From: Hoeflea algicola
GTDB taxonomy: Bacteria; Pseudomonadota; Alphaproteobacteria; Rhizobiales; Rhizobiaceae
Assembly: GCF_026619415.1 (NCBI RefSeq)
Contig: NZ_JAOVZR010000001.1
Coordinates: 1,550,001 to 1,614,000, forward strand
Direction of reading: 5' to 3'
DNA: 64,000 bases
The notes beneath the pieces were generated by a model, which did no database searches, was not told where the DNA came from, and saw only the letters and a program-made list of their open reading frames with translations. A program made the translations under genes and the position numbers. Below, one piece after another: positions 32,370-41,979 of the stretch (the stretch's first letter is position 1; every line of letters starts with the position of its first letter).

Positions 32370-32984
32370 ATGGCTGGAACCGACAAGGCCGCCCGCGCCT
32401 GGCAACGCATGCTTTCAGGCCGCCGGCTTGACCTGCTCGACCCATCCCCGCTTGACGTCGAGATTTCCGACATTGCCCAAGGGCTCGCCAGGGTGGCACG
32501 CTGGAACGGCCAGACCCGTGGCGACCATGCTTTCTCCGTCGCTCAGCATTCGCTGGTGGTTGAAGCAATCATCGGCCACCTGACCAGCGCCTCGCCTGAA
32601 CTGATGCAGCTGGCGTTGCTGCACGACGCGCCCGAATATGTCATCGGCGACATGATATCTCCTTTCAAATCTGTGGTCGGTGGCGGTTACAAGGCGGTCG
32701 AGGCGCGGCTTGAAGCTGCGATCCACATTCGTTTCGGATTGCCTCCGGCCTTGCCCAAGACGACCAAGGCGCTGATCAAGCGTGCCGACCGGATTGCCGC
32801 CTATTTCGAGGCCACCGAGCTCGCGGGCTTTGCCGATGCCGAGGCGCGCGCCTTTTTCGGCCCGCCGCGCGGCATCAGTCGCGAGATGATCGACGTCGCG
32901 CCACGCCCGGCCGCTGAAGCCGAAAAGCTGTTTCTCGATCGTTTTGACGTCATCGAGGCCGCACGCCGGACAGAAAGGGGCTGA
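32370..32984 (+). CDS. HD-domain hydrolase (YfbR-like)
   Basis: A 204-aa HD-superfamily phosphohydrolase. The metal-binding residues are in DHAFSVAQHSLVV and LLHDAPEYVIGDM. This arrangement resembles YfbR-type 5'-deoxynucleotidases, which hydrolyse deoxynucleoside monophosphates. It lies 3 bp from both neighbouring genes in the ygfZ-HD-phosphatase-nrtR run. Substrate assignment is by similarity only. Confidence 0.85.
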   Translation: MAGTDKAARAWQRMLSGRRLDLLDPSPLDVEISDIAQGLARVARWNGQTRGDHAFSVAQHSLVVEAIIGHLTSASPELMQLALLHDAPEYVIGDMISPFKSVVGGGYKAVEARLEAAIHIRFGLPPALPKTTKALIKRADRIAAYFEATELAGFADAEARAFFGPPRGISREMIDVAPRPAAEAEKLFLDRFDVIEAARRTERG

Positions 32985-32987
32985 TCG

Positions 32988-33551
32988 ATGTCCTACCTCG
33001 TCGTCTGTCGTCTCAACCAGATCGCCGAGTCGGCAGTTCTGCATCGTGCCCGCGAAATGATCAGCCTGATGGCCGAAAACCAGAGTTTTCATCGCCCCGC
33101 GGTGATTGATGCGAACCGACACCTGACATTGGGCGTCAACGACATTTCCGAGGCGCGACAAGGCCTGGTGGCGCCGGCCGAGATCCATGTCGATCGCATT
33201 ATCCGCTTCGCCCGGGGCTGGGATCGCCGTGCTCCGCTGCTGATTCATTGCTGGATGGGGATTTCCCGGTCGCCAGCCGCCGCGGCAATTGCCGCCCTGG
33301 CGGTCGAGCCCGATCAGGATGAAATGGCGCTTGCCGAACGGCTCCGCACCGCCTCCCCGTTTGTCACCCCCAATTCCCGCTTGATCGAGATTGGTGACGA
33401 ACTGCTCGGCCGCGACGGCAGGCTGGTGCGCGCAATCCGGGCGATCGGCCGGGGCGCCGACACATTTGAGGGCAGCCGCTTCTGCTTCGCCATCAAGCCT
33501 GGCGATACGGTGCCCGAGGCTACTCCCGACCGATCGCGGCGCGGGAGTTGA
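32988..33551 (+). CDS. Tyrosine/dual-specificity-like phosphatase
   Basis: A 187-aa protein with the HCX5R phosphatase loop HCWMGISRS (Cys88, Arg94) and an upstream DIS segment that may supply the general acid. Similar proteins are common in rhizobia as tyrosine phosphatase family proteins. The target is unknown; the position between an HD nucleotidase and an NAD regulator does not settle whether it acts on protein or small molecules. Confidence 0.82.
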   Translation: MSYLVVCRLNQIAESAVLHRAREMISLMAENQSFHRPAVIDANRHLTLGVNDISEARQGLVAPAEIHVDRIIRFARGWDRRAPLLIHCWMGISRSPAAAAIAALAVEPDQDEMALAERLRTASPFVTPNSRLIEIGDELLGRDGRLVRAIRAIGRGADTFEGSRFCFAIKPGDTVPEATPDRSRRGS

Positions 33552-33553
33552 GC

Positions 33554-34531
33554 ATGGAAGCCGATCACATACCGCCGCTGCGCATCGGACTCAATGCGGC
33601 AATCGTTGCGGTCGCCGACCGCAGTCCGAGCATCCTCACCGTGCCGGCAACTCCCGGCAGGGGCCCGGCCGACGGGCTGCCTTTCGGCCCGTTCGATCCG
33701 GACCGGCACCGCACCTTCGAGGCCAGCCTGCGTGACAGTGTCGAGAGCCAGACCGCGCTGCATCTGGGCTATGTCGAACAACTCTATACCTTTGGCGATC
33801 GCGGCCGCCACCGCCGCAACAATGGCGACGGCCCGCACCTCGTTTCCGTGGGTTATCTGGCGCTGACCCGCGCCGACGCCGAAAATCCCGAAGCGCTCTA
33901 CGCCACCGGTGCGCGCTGGCGCGACTGGTATGATCTGTTTCCGTGGGAAGATTGGCGCGACGGTCGCCCGGCCATGCTCGACGCCATCATTCTCCCACGG
34001 CTGCACGACTGGATCGCTGCTGCCGCCAGCGACGCCAAGAAACTCGACCGCATGGCCCGCTCGCGGCTGGCCTTCGGGCTCAATGATTTCCCCTGGGACG
34101 AGGAGCGCGTACTCGACCGCTATGAATTACTTTATGAAGCCGGACTGTTGGCCGAAGCCGTCGCCGACCAGCGGGTAAGCGGTACCGGACTGGCCGCGCC
34201 ACTCGGCTTTGCCATGCGTTTTGATTATCGACGCATCGCCGCCACCGCGGTGCAGCGGCTACGCGCCAAGATCAAGTACCGACCGGTAATCTTCGAGCTG
34301 ATGCCACCCGCCTTCACCCTGACCGAGTTGCAGGCAACCGTCGAGGCGATTTCAGGCCGGCATCTGCACAAGCAAAACTTCCGCCGGCTGGTGGAGGGCG
34401 CCGAACTGGTCGAACCCACCGGTGCGGCAAGTTCGGCCACCGGCGGCCGCCCTGCCGCGCTCTACCGGTTTCGCGCCAAGATCCTCGAAGAACGCCCCGC
34501 CCCCGGACTGAGGCTCGGCGGACGGGGATAG
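33554..34531 (+). CDS. nrtR: NrtR-type NAD biosynthesis regulator
   Basis: A 325-aa Nudix-related transcriptional regulator. The N-terminal Nudix-like domain includes LGYVEQLYTFGDRGR, but its Nudix box is degenerate: where REUXEE is expected there is LRDSVESQ, consistent with ligand sensing rather than hydrolysis. The C-terminal part (about residues 220-290, FELMPPAFTLTELQATVEAI then LHKQNFRRL) is the winged helix of NrtR proteins. ATG 33554 has GGGAG 7 bp upstream. Its likely target is the palindrome ahead of nadA at 41127-41151. Confidence 0.82.
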   Translation: MEADHIPPLRIGLNAAIVAVADRSPSILTVPATPGRGPADGLPFGPFDPDRHRTFEASLRDSVESQTALHLGYVEQLYTFGDRGRHRRNNGDGPHLVSVGYLALTRADAENPEALYATGARWRDWYDLFPWEDWRDGRPAMLDAIILPRLHDWIAAAASDAKKLDRMARSRLAFGLNDFPWDEERVLDRYELLYEAGLLAEAVADQRVSGTGLAAPLGFAMRFDYRRIAATAVQRLRAKIKYRPVIFELMPPAFTLTELQATVEAISGRHLHKQNFRRLVEGAELVEPTGAASSATGGRPAALYRFRAKILEERPAPGLRLGGRG

Positions 34532-34626
34532 AGCGGATGCTTCAATGCTGCCACATACTGCCCGCCATGGTCATCCTGAACGGCGAACCGAAGCGAGCTT
34601 CATTCGGCGGCGGTTGCCTTCACATC

Positions 34627-35364
34627 TCAGCTGCCTTGAGCCATTTCGATGGCATCAGCGCCTGCCGGCATCCGCATCGGCGATGCCGGATCCTTGACTG
34701 CGCGCCACACCGCTTGCGCCACGTCCAGCGGCTCGGTGCCGGCGGATGGTCCCATCCCCGCAAAGACATTTCCCACGAAATCCGTATAGGCATCAGGAAC
34801 ATCACCCTGCATCCGCGGCCGGGCATTCTCGGCAAAGCGGGTTGGCGAGCGTCCCGGCTCGACCACGGCGACACGAATATTGAGCGGCTGCAACTCCAGC
34901 GCCAGCGATTCTGTAAACGCCGTCACCGCCGCTTTGCTGGCAGTATAGACCGACAACAGTGGCAACGGCTTCAAGGTCACGCTTGAGGTAACATTGACGA
35001 CCACCCCCGCCTTGCGCGCCCGCATCTGCGGCAACACCGCCTGGATCAATGCAAACGTCCCGAATGTGTTGGTTTCGAAAAGATCGCGGGTAATGGCCAT
35101 TGGTGTGGTTTCAAAGACACCGAGCATGCCAATGCCGGCGTTGTTGACCAGCGCGTCTATCGGTCCGGCCGCCTCGACAGCGGCCCGGATGCTCTCGGCA
35201 TCGGTGACATCGAGGCCGAGCACTCGGAGATGGTCGGAACGGGGCAGCAGACTGTTGTCCGGCCTGCGCATCGTGGCAATCACCTTCCAGTCGCGTTCGA
35301 GGAAATAACGGGCGGTTTCCAGTCCGAATCCGGACGAACATCCGGTGATGAGAACGGTTTTCAT
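34627..35364 (-). CDS. Short-chain dehydrogenase/reductase
   Basis: A 245-aa SDR with the cofactor motif TGCSSGFG, NNAGIG and the catalytic YTASK plus the serine in VTSSVT. The closely spaced PGRSPTRFAEN region is seen in uncharacterised SDRs annotated as oxidoreductases. It is divergent from an AraC-type regulator with a 94-bp shared intergenic region, so it is probably that regulator's target. Substrate unknown. Confidence 0.85.
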   Translation of the reverse strand: MKTVLITGCSSGFGLETARYFLERDWKVIATMRRPDNSLLPRSDHLRVLGLDVTDAESIRAAVEAAGPIDALVNNAGIGMLGVFETTPMAITRDLFETNTFGTFALIQAVLPQMRARKAGVVVNVTSSVTLKPLPLLSVYTASKAAVTAFTESLALELQPLNIRVAVVEPGRSPTRFAENARPRMQGDVPDAYTDFVGNVFAGMGPSAGTEPLDVAQAVWRAVKDPASPMRMPAGADAIEMAQGS

Positions 35365-35458
35365 GGCAGTTCCTTTGGTTTGGGCTGACCGAAAGATAGA
35401 CCGCCGACGTCGGACGAACTATAATCATAAATCCATATTTCATTCGCATGAGTCCGGA

Positions 35459-36376
35459 ATGACCGATCCACTTGCCGAAATTGTCACGCTGCTGCGTCCT
35501 AGCGCGCCTTTCTCCAAACTTGTCTGCGGAGCAGGCCAGTGGAGCGTGCGCCGCGAAGAGTACGGACAGCCGTTCTATTGCGTGGCCCTTGAAGGATCCT
35601 GCCAGCTTGCCGTTGACGGGCATGAACCGGTGGTGCTCAATGCGGGTGATTTCGTGCTGATCCCCTCGGCCGGGGATTTCACCATGTCGGCCATCGAACC
35701 GGCAGCCGCGACAAGCGACATCGACCTCTCAATAGCCTCGCTGCTGAGCGGCGAGATCAGGCACGGCCGGCAGAGCGGACCGCCCGACATAAGGCTGCGG
35801 GTAGGCCACTGTGTGTTTGGCTCACCGGATGCGGCGCTGCTGGTGTCGCTGCTGCCGCAACTTATCCACATCCGAGGCGACACAAGGCTGGCCACGCTGG
35901 CGCACCTCGTCGGTGACGAATCCCGCGCCATGCGACCTGCGCGTGATGTCATCATGGAACGCCTGCTGGAGGTCCTGCTGATTGAAGCGCTGCGCTCGAA
36001 CGCACGTACGGCGCTACCGCCGGGGCTGCTGCGCGGGCTGGCGGACGAGCGCCTGATGCTGGCCATCCGCGCTCTGCACGAAAACCCGACGCGGCGCTGG
36101 ACGGTGGCCGATCTGGCAAAACAGGCCGGCCTGTCACGCTCGGCGTTTTTCGACCGGTTCCAGCGTCTGGTCGGTGTGTCGCCGATGGAATATTTGCTCG
36201 CCTGGCGCATGGCATTAGCCAAGAACATGCTGCGCCACCATGAAGGCGGTGTCGGCGAAATCGCCGAGCGGGTCGGCTACGGTTCGGCCAGCGCCTTCAG
36301 CGTCGCCTTCACCCGCCATGTAGGCCTGCCGCCCAGCCACTATGCCGAAAAACATCCGGACGTTTCAACAAATTGA
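35459..36376 (+). CDS. AraC-family regulator with cupin domain
   Basis: A 305-aa regulator. The N-terminal part (YGQPFYCVALEGSCQLAVDG) is a cupin-like ligand-binding domain of the type found in AraC_binding/cupin_6 proteins. The C-terminal 100 residues hold two HTH motifs (WTVADLAKQAGLSRSAFFDRF and VGEIAERVGYGSASAFSVAF). ATG 35459 is chosen because the upstream extension is not similar to the family. Divergent from the SDR gene. Confidence 0.88.
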   Translation: MTDPLAEIVTLLRPSAPFSKLVCGAGQWSVRREEYGQPFYCVALEGSCQLAVDGHEPVVLNAGDFVLIPSAGDFTMSAIEPAAATSDIDLSIASLLSGEIRHGRQSGPPDIRLRVGHCVFGSPDAALLVSLLPQLIHIRGDTRLATLAHLVGDESRAMRPARDVIMERLLEVLLIEALRSNARTALPPGLLRGLADERLMLAIRALHENPTRRWTVADLAKQAGLSRSAFFDRFQRLVGVSPMEYLLAWRMALAKNMLRHHEGGVGEIAERVGYGSASAFSVAFTRHVGLPPSHYAEKHPDVSTN

Positions 36377-36425
36377 GGCCCAAGCGGAAACATCGAAGCT
36401 CTCGACCTCAGGTCCACCATGGAAT

Positions 36426-37322
36426 TTATTTGGCGACGCCAACCTGCCTGCCGCGCCAGAAAATGAACAGGCCCGAGAGCACAATCAAACCAGATCCGAT
36501 CATCATTGCGGAACTCAACTGCTCGCCGAACAACACTATCCCGAGTGCTATTCCAAACAACAGCCGTGAATATCTGAATGGCGTTACCGCTGACACCTCG
36601 CCGATACGCATCGCTTTCATCAGGCACGAATAAGCCACTACGCCAGCCACAATCGCGCCCAGTACGTATGGGAAAACCTCGATACCAGGCAGCACAAATG
36701 GCTCCGCTTTCCACAGCGAAAACAACACGCCTGCCACGACGATGGACGAGAAACCATACAATCCGAGGATCGTGGTGCTAAGCTCGACAGGCGCGGCGCG
36801 GCTGGCTAGGTCCCGCCCCGCAAATCCGAACATTCCCAAAACGGCCAGAAGCGAGAGGATCGAGAAACTGTCCGTTCCGGGCTGAATGATAATCACAACG
36901 CCCACCAGACCGACGATGATTGCGGTCCATCTGCGCCAGCCCACTTTCTCGCCAAAAACCACTGCCGCGCCTGCGACCACCACAAGTGGGGTTGCCTGCA
37001 GGATAACGGTTGCCGCCGACAAAGGGATCAGCGCAAGGGCGAGCCCGTAAAACAGGCGGCCGGTGATCTCGAAGATCACGCGAATGCACATCGGCCGTGA
37101 AACGACTTCAGGAATGAACAAGGGCTCTTTGTTGGCGAGCGCCAACCCCGCAAAGACCAGAGCTCCGCCCAGACCAAAAATGATCAGAACTTCACCGATT
37201 GGCACCATCTCGGACGCCGCCTTGATACAGGCGTCCTCAATGGAAAAAATCGCCATCGCCGCAATCATCCAGACGCTGCCAACCAGGTTGGCCTTGCGGT
37301 CAGTCGCAATGTGAATTGTCAC
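36426..37322 (-). CDS. EamA/DMT family permease
   Basis: A 298-aa integral membrane protein with ten predicted helices and two EamA repeats. The first repeat has a short AMAIFSIEDACIKAA segment and the second has LGAIVAGVVAYSCLMKAMR followed by FGEQLSSAMMIGSGLI. It is a drug/metabolite transporter of unknown substrate. The start is GTG 37322. It converges on the araC gene, 49 bp apart. Confidence 0.85.
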   Translation of the reverse strand: MTIHIATDRKANLVGSVWMIAAMAIFSIEDACIKAASEMVPIGEVLIIFGLGGALVFAGLALANKEPLFIPEVVSRPMCIRVIFEITGRLFYGLALALIPLSAATVILQATPLVVVAGAAVVFGEKVGWRRWTAIIVGLVGVVIIIQPGTDSFSILSLLAVLGMFGFAGRDLASRAAPVELSTTILGLYGFSSIVVAGVLFSLWKAEPFVLPGIEVFPYVLGAIVAGVVAYSCLMKAMRIGEVSAVTPFRYSRLLFGIALGIVLFGEQLSSAMMIGSGLIVLSGLFIFWRGRQVGVAK

Positions 37323-37512
37323 AGGTATTCCAGTGCTTCATTTCACCTTGGCGAGCACGATCACATCGCCAATCAGTCGTCGTTTTCTGAGGCTTCGATG
37401 TGTAAATGGTTTCAATCAAAAAGTGTAGAAGCAATCAGTTGCGGTTCGCTGGCCATTGCTGCGACAGATCACGAAACAGATCCTCGCCATCTCAAGGGCG
37501 CCCAAATCAGGC

Positions 37513-38379
37513 TCAGCTAATCACCATATCCAGCCCGATATCAAGCGTCGGCGCGGCCATGGTGATCTTCGAGGTGGAGATATAGTCGACGCCGGTTTCG
37601 GCGATCGCGCTGATGGTGTCGAGCGCGACATTGCCGGACGCTTCGAGCGTGATCCGGCCCGCATTCATCTTTACAGCCTGGCGCAGCAGATCCGGTCCCA
37701 TATTGTCCAACAGGCAGACATCGGCGCCTTCATTCAGAACCACCTCAAATTGCTCGAGCGTGTCAACCTCGATCTCGATCTTGACCAGATGACCGGCAAA
37801 GGCCTTGGCAGCCCTGAGCGCTTCGACGATCCCGCCGGCAACAGCAATATGGTTGTCCTTGATCATGATCGCATCGTCGAGCCCGTAGCGGTGCGAAGAG
37901 CCCCCGCCACAGCGTACGGCATATTTCTCCACCGCCCGCAGGCCCGGAATGGTCTTGCGCGTGCAGGTGACCCTGGCCTTGGTGTGGGCGATGGCGTCGG
38001 CAAACCGCGCCGTGTGGGTGGCGATGCCCGACAGGTGCATGAGGAAATTGAGCGCCACCCGTTCGGCCGACAGCAATCCGCGCGCCGGTCCTGAAATCCG
38101 GGCGATGGCTGTGCCCGGTTCAACCCGCGCGCCATCCTGCACCAACCGCTCGAAGCTGATTGCCGGATCGATCAACCGGAATGCGGCTTCGGCCAATGGC
38201 AGGCCGGCGATGACGCCGGTCTCGCGGCTGTTCATCTCGGCCGTGGCCTGCCTGTCCGGGCCGATGGTGGCGCTGGTGGTGATATCGCCGGCACGGCCCA
38301 GATCCTCTGTGAGCGCGGCACGCACTTGATCTTCGATCATGATGCCAGGCAGATCCGGCAGGTTCGCTTTCAATGGCAT
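37513..38379 (-). CDS. nadC: Nicotinate-nucleotide pyrophosphorylase (carboxylating)
   Basis: Quinolinate phosphoribosyltransferase, third step of de novo NAD synthesis, 288 aa. It has the RKTIPGLR motif, [20 protein letters not shown], and [22 protein letters not shown]. It starts 3 bp after nadB and is the last gene of nadA-nadB-nadC. Confidence 0.96.
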   Translation of the reverse strand: MPLKANLPDLPGIMIEDQVRAALTEDLGRAGDITTSATIGPDRQATAEMNSRETGVIAGLPLAEAAFRLIDPAISFERLVQDGARVEPGTAIARISGPARGLLSAERVALNFLMHLSGIATHTARFADAIAHTKARVTCTRKTIPGLRAVEKYAVRCGGGSSHRYGLDDAIMIKDNHIAVAGGIVEALRAAKAFAGHLVKIEIEVDTLEQFEVVLNEGADVCLLDNMGPDLLRQAVKMNAGRITLEASGNVALDTISAIAETGVDYISTSKITMAAPTLDIGLDMVIS

Positions 38380-38382
38380 GGT

Positions 38383-39978
38383 TCAGCCCTCAAGGAGATC
38401 GGGAATGATGGCATTCGCCTGGTCCAGCGCCACGATGGTGCGGCGTTTCCAGAAAGGCATTTCTTGCGGGTAGTCCGTGCGAAAATGTCCGCCGCGGCTT
38501 TCCAGTCGGTTGAGCGCGCAGACCGCGATCAGCTTTGCGGTGGTGATGACATTGTCAAATCGCACCGAATGGCTCTCGGCTTCGAGCTTGAGAATGGCCC
38601 GCAGCGCTTCGCGCATGCCTTCGCCGTCACGCAGAACGCCAAGATGGGCGCTCATGGTCTGGCGCAGCGCCACCATGTTGGGGTGGTCATTCTCGGTCAT
38701 GTGCTCGTCGGTCGTCACCGACCCCGCCTGCCAGTTCGCCGGCGCATCGCCACGCATTTCGCTCTTCAGCGTTTCGGCTATCCGTGCTGCAAACACCACC
38801 GCTTCCAAGAGCGAGTTCGACGCCAGCCGGTTGGCGCCGTGGGCGCCTGTCGAGGTGCACTCGCCACAGGCCCAGAAGCCCGGCAGCGACGACCGCCCGA
38901 CAATATCGGTCCAGATCCCGCCCATGAAATAATGCGCCGCGGGAATGACCGGGATCAGGTCCTTGGCCGGGTCAATGCCCGCTGCCGTGCAATAGCCGTA
39001 GACGGTCGGAAATTCGGCCTCAAAATCATGAATTGCCGTGCGACAATCGAGAAACGCGCCCCTGCCCGCCTTCACCTCGGCAAAAATGCCGCGCGCCACC
39101 ACATCACGCGGACCCAGTTCGGCATCGGGGTGCAGCGGCAACATGAAGCGCTCACCAGCGGAATTGAGCAGTGTCGCGCCATGGCCGCGCAGTGCTTCGG
39201 TCGCCAGTGGCGCCGGATCCTTGCCGATATGGATCGCGGTTGGGTGAAATTGGACGAATTCCATGTCGGCCAGCCGCGCGCCTGCCCGCGCCGCCATGCC
39301 GATGCCACCTCCACGGGCTTCGGTCGGATTGGTCGTCACCTCATAAAGATGACCGACACCGCCGGTGGCCATCACCACATGGGTTCCGGTGATGCGGTGC
39401 AATTCCTCACCGCTGCCGGCCTTGTCGCGGGCCACTACACCACTGACACGGCCATCTTCGACGATCAGTTCCTCGGCCACATAGCCTTCCAGCACCCGGA
39501 TCGACGGCGTCTTGCGCACGGCGGCAACCAGCGCCGCCATGATCGCGCGTCCTGCCATGTCGCCCTTCACCCGCACGATCCGGCTTTCCGAGTGCGCGGC
39601 CTCGCGGCTGACGGCAAGCTTGCCCTCGAGATCGCGGTCAAACGGCACGCCATATTCGAGCAGATCGTGGATCCGGTCGGCAGCTTCCGCCGCCATCGCT
39701 CCGATTACCGCCTCGTCGACGATGCCGTCACCGGCGATGATCGTGTCGGCGATGTGTTTGTCGGTCGTATCGCCGGCCCCCACGGCGGCGGCGATGCCGG
39801 CTTGCGCCCAAGCCGAGGAGGCGCCACGGCCGATCGGCGCCGCCGCCAGCACGGTCACCGCCTTTGGCGCCAGTTTGAGCGCACAGAACAGCCCTGCCAG
39901 CCCGCCACCGATGATGACAACATCGTCACTCCCGGTACGTGGCTTGGGCACAAAGGCGGCAATCGCTGTCGATGCCAT
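38383..39978 (-). CDS. nadB: L-aspartate oxidase
   Basis: FAD-dependent oxidase converting L-aspartate to iminoaspartate, 531 aa. The FAD-binding motif [17 protein letters not shown] is near residue 20, followed by [10 protein letters not shown] and [10 protein letters not shown], which line the substrate site of the fumarate reductase/NadB family. It lies between nadA (46 bp upstream) and nadC (3 bp downstream). Confidence 0.96.
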   Translation of the reverse strand: MASTAIAAFVPKPRTGSDDVVIIGGGLAGLFCALKLAPKAVTVLAAAPIGRGASSAWAQAGIAAAVGAGDTTDKHIADTIIAGDGIVDEAVIGAMAAEAADRIHDLLEYGVPFDRDLEGKLAVSREAAHSESRIVRVKGDMAGRAIMAALVAAVRKTPSIRVLEGYVAEELIVEDGRVSGVVARDKAGSGEELHRITGTHVVMATGGVGHLYEVTTNPTEARGGGIGMAARAGARLADMEFVQFHPTAIHIGKDPAPLATEALRGHGATLLNSAGERFMLPLHPDAELGPRDVVARGIFAEVKAGRGAFLDCRTAIHDFEAEFPTVYGYCTAAGIDPAKDLIPVIPAAHYFMGGIWTDIVGRSSLPGFWACGECTSTGAHGANRLASNSLLEAVVFAARIAETLKSEMRGDAPANWQAGSVTTDEHMTENDHPNMVALRQTMSAHLGVLRDGEGMREALRAILKLEAESHSVRFDNVITTAKLIAVCALNRLESRGGHFRTDYPQEMPFWKRRTIVALDQANAIIPDLLEG

Positions 39979-40024
39979 GGCGGGGCTCCCTGCTGGCTCT
40001 GGCCTGGCGTTCGTCGCCGCGCCG

Positions 40025-41104
40025 TCAGTTCTTCAGATTGATCATCCGTTCAACCGCCAGCCGCGCCCGACCAGCAATCGCTGGATCGATCCGTACTTCC
40101 TCGGTCATCATCAACAGGCTGTCGAGGATCTTGGGCAGCGTGATACGCTTCATGTGTGGACACAGATTGCAGGGCTTGATGAACTCGACATCGTCGACCT
40201 CGCTCTGCACATTCGACGCCATCGAGCATTCCGTCACCAGCAAAACCCGCGCCGGCCGTGTATCCTTGACGTAGTTGATCATGCCGGCGGTAGAACCTGA
40301 ATAATCACACACCGCGATCACGTCAGGATGACACTCGGGATGGCCGATGATCTCGATCGTCGGATCGGCCTGCTTGTAGGCCAGCAGCTCCTCGGCAGTG
40401 AAGCGCTCATGCACTTCGCAATGACCCTTCCAGGTCAAGATTTTCTTCTTGGTCTGCTTGGCGATATTGAGCGCCAGATATTCATCGGGAATGCACAGCA
40501 CCGTGTCGGAATCGAAGCTTTCGACAATCGCCACGGCGTTCGACGATGTGCAGCAGATGTCGGTCTCGGCCTTCACGTCGGCAGACGTGTTGACATAGGT
40601 GACAACCGGCACACCCGGATAGCGCTCCTTGAGCAGCCGAACATCGGCGCCGGTGATCGAATCCGACAGCGAACATCCCGCCTTGGCATCTGGAATCAGC
40701 ACAGTCTTATCGGGATTGAGCAGTTTCGAGGTCTCGGCCATGAAATGCACGCCGCACTGGACGATGATCTGGGCATCGACCAGCGTCGCCTCCCGCGCCA
40801 ATTGCAGCGAATCGCCGACAATGTCGGCAACGCAATGATAGATCTCCGGTGTCTGGTAATTATGCGCGAGAATTGCCGCCCCGCGCTCCTTCTTGATCCG
40901 ATTGATGGCGTGGATATAGGGCGCGTAGACCGGCCATTCGATTTCCGGAATGTGATCGCGTACGCGTTCGTAAAGATGCGCGGTTTCCCGGGCCACGGCG
41001 GGCGAATAGCTCAGTTCCGGCCGGTCCAGAACTCCAAATCGCTCGGCTGCGCTGGGCGCCGATTTCATTCTCTGGCCGTTCTCGCCTGTTTCCATCCGGG
41101 TCAT
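40025..41104 (-). CDS. nadA: Quinolinate synthase A
   Basis: A [4Fe-4S] enzyme condensing iminoaspartate and dihydroxyacetone phosphate to quinolinate, 359 aa. Conserved motifs include [11 protein letters not shown] and cysteines in [24 protein letters not shown] and [10 protein letters not shown], candidates for the cluster ligands. ATG 41104 has GGGAGGG 6 bp upstream and is preferred over the TTG at 41122. Its promoter region contains a perfect palindrome only 23 bp before the start codon. Confidence 0.96.
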   Translation of the reverse strand: MTRMETGENGQRMKSAPSAAERFGVLDRPELSYSPAVARETAHLYERVRDHIPEIEWPVYAPYIHAINRIKKERGAAILAHNYQTPEIYHCVADIVGDSLQLAREATLVDAQIIVQCGVHFMAETSKLLNPDKTVLIPDAKAGCSLSDSITGADVRLLKERYPGVPVVTYVNTSADVKAETDICCTSSNAVAIVESFDSDTVLCIPDEYLALNIAKQTKKKILTWKGHCEVHERFTAEELLAYKQADPTIEIIGHPECHPDVIAVCDYSGSTAGMINYVKDTRPARVLLVTECSMASNVQSEVDDVEFIKPCNLCPHMKRITLPKILDSLLMMTEEVRIDPAIAGRARLAVERMINLKN

Positions 41105-41126
41105 CGCAAACCCTCCCGTCAATCTC

Positions 41127-41151
41127 TATTATGCTCACATTGAGCATAATA
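41127..41151 (-). promoter_or_regulatory. Candidate NrtR operator at the nadABC promoter
   Basis: A perfect inverted repeat with 11-bp arms, TATTATGCTCA and TGAGCATAATA, separated by CAT. On the minus strand the first arm includes a -10-like TATTAT, with TTGCC sequences about 16 bp further upstream that could act as a -35. Binding would block nadA transcription. The nrtR gene lies 6.6 kb away, which makes NrtR the obvious candidate, though the factor is inferred. Confidence 0.7.
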
Positions 41152-41255
41152 AGCACCAAAAGAAACCGGCAATGCCGGCAAGCCCTTCACATAAGACGTT
41201 GCTGGACCGATTGCAAGCGAACGCAATGTCGCATTATCCGTCGGTCGAGGCTGGT

Positions 41256-41906
41256 TTATTCGAACAATTTGCTCTTTTCCGCGTCCTCGGCCGGAGCGGC
41301 GTCCGGATTCTGGGCCAGCGCGGTTTCCAGCGTATGCTCGACTTGCGCGGCAAATTTTTGCGCCGGATTGATACCCAGCCCGAATGCTTTGGTCACGCCG
41401 CCCAACACATGCTCGATACGGATTGCCCCATTGCTTTGTTCGTCGGAGACAAATTTGATCGACAGATGTTCAGCCTCCCCCTCAGCGCCAATCACATCGC
41501 CAATCGGCTTGGAAAACAGCCCGACCTTGTTGTCGGTGGCCACCTTGGCCCATTCCGGCGCCTTGCGCAGATAGGCGATGAAATCGCGCGCCTGATCAAC
41601 TGTCATCATCGCCGCATGGCCGCCGCCCTCGGCGCCATCCTGCGCCGGGATCACAATCGACGCCATCAGCAACAGCCCCCGGTCCTTGTCAGGCAAGGCC
41701 GTGCAATAGCTGAACCCGGTCCGCCCGGTCGCCAGATCGGTGAGCTGCGCCGGGTCGCCAAGGATCGCGCCATATGGCGTGATCACGAATTTGGTTTCCG
41801 GATCGAAGCTGGCCCGGTCGGGGTCGAATCCGTCCGCCAGAGCCACTGATGTCAGCGCCAGGCCAACCACAATCGCGGCGATCACGCGTCCCACTCCCTG
41901 CATCAT
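41256..41906 (-). CDS. Secreted hypothetical protein
   Basis: A 216-aa protein with a signal peptide (about residues 1-24, cleavage near ALA) and no domain I recognise. The mature part has a glycine/histidine-rich patch (GAEGGGHAAM) and a C-terminal Ala/Glu/Asp-rich tail. The start ATG 41906 has GGGGAG 5 bp upstream. Probably periplasmic. Confidence 0.65.
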   Translation of the reverse strand: MMQGVGRVIAAIVVGLALTSVALADGFDPDRASFDPETKFVITPYGAILGDPAQLTDLATGRTGFSYCTALPDKDRGLLLMASIVIPAQDGAEGGGHAAMMTVDQARDFIAYLRKAPEWAKVATDNKVGLFSKPIGDVIGAEGEAEHLSIKFVSDEQSNGAIRIEHVLGGVTKAFGLGINPAQKFAAQVEHTLETALAQNPDAAPAEDAEKSKLFE

Positions 41907-41979
41907 CCCGGCTCCCCTGCTATAACGGATCTCACGCAAGCATCACTGCCAGACCTGCAGGTGTCAACAATTGCCCGCC

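Noticed and set aside
38326..40041. 571-codon plus-strand frame opposite nadB
   Set aside because: His/Arg-rich shadow of a clearly conserved enzyme gene.
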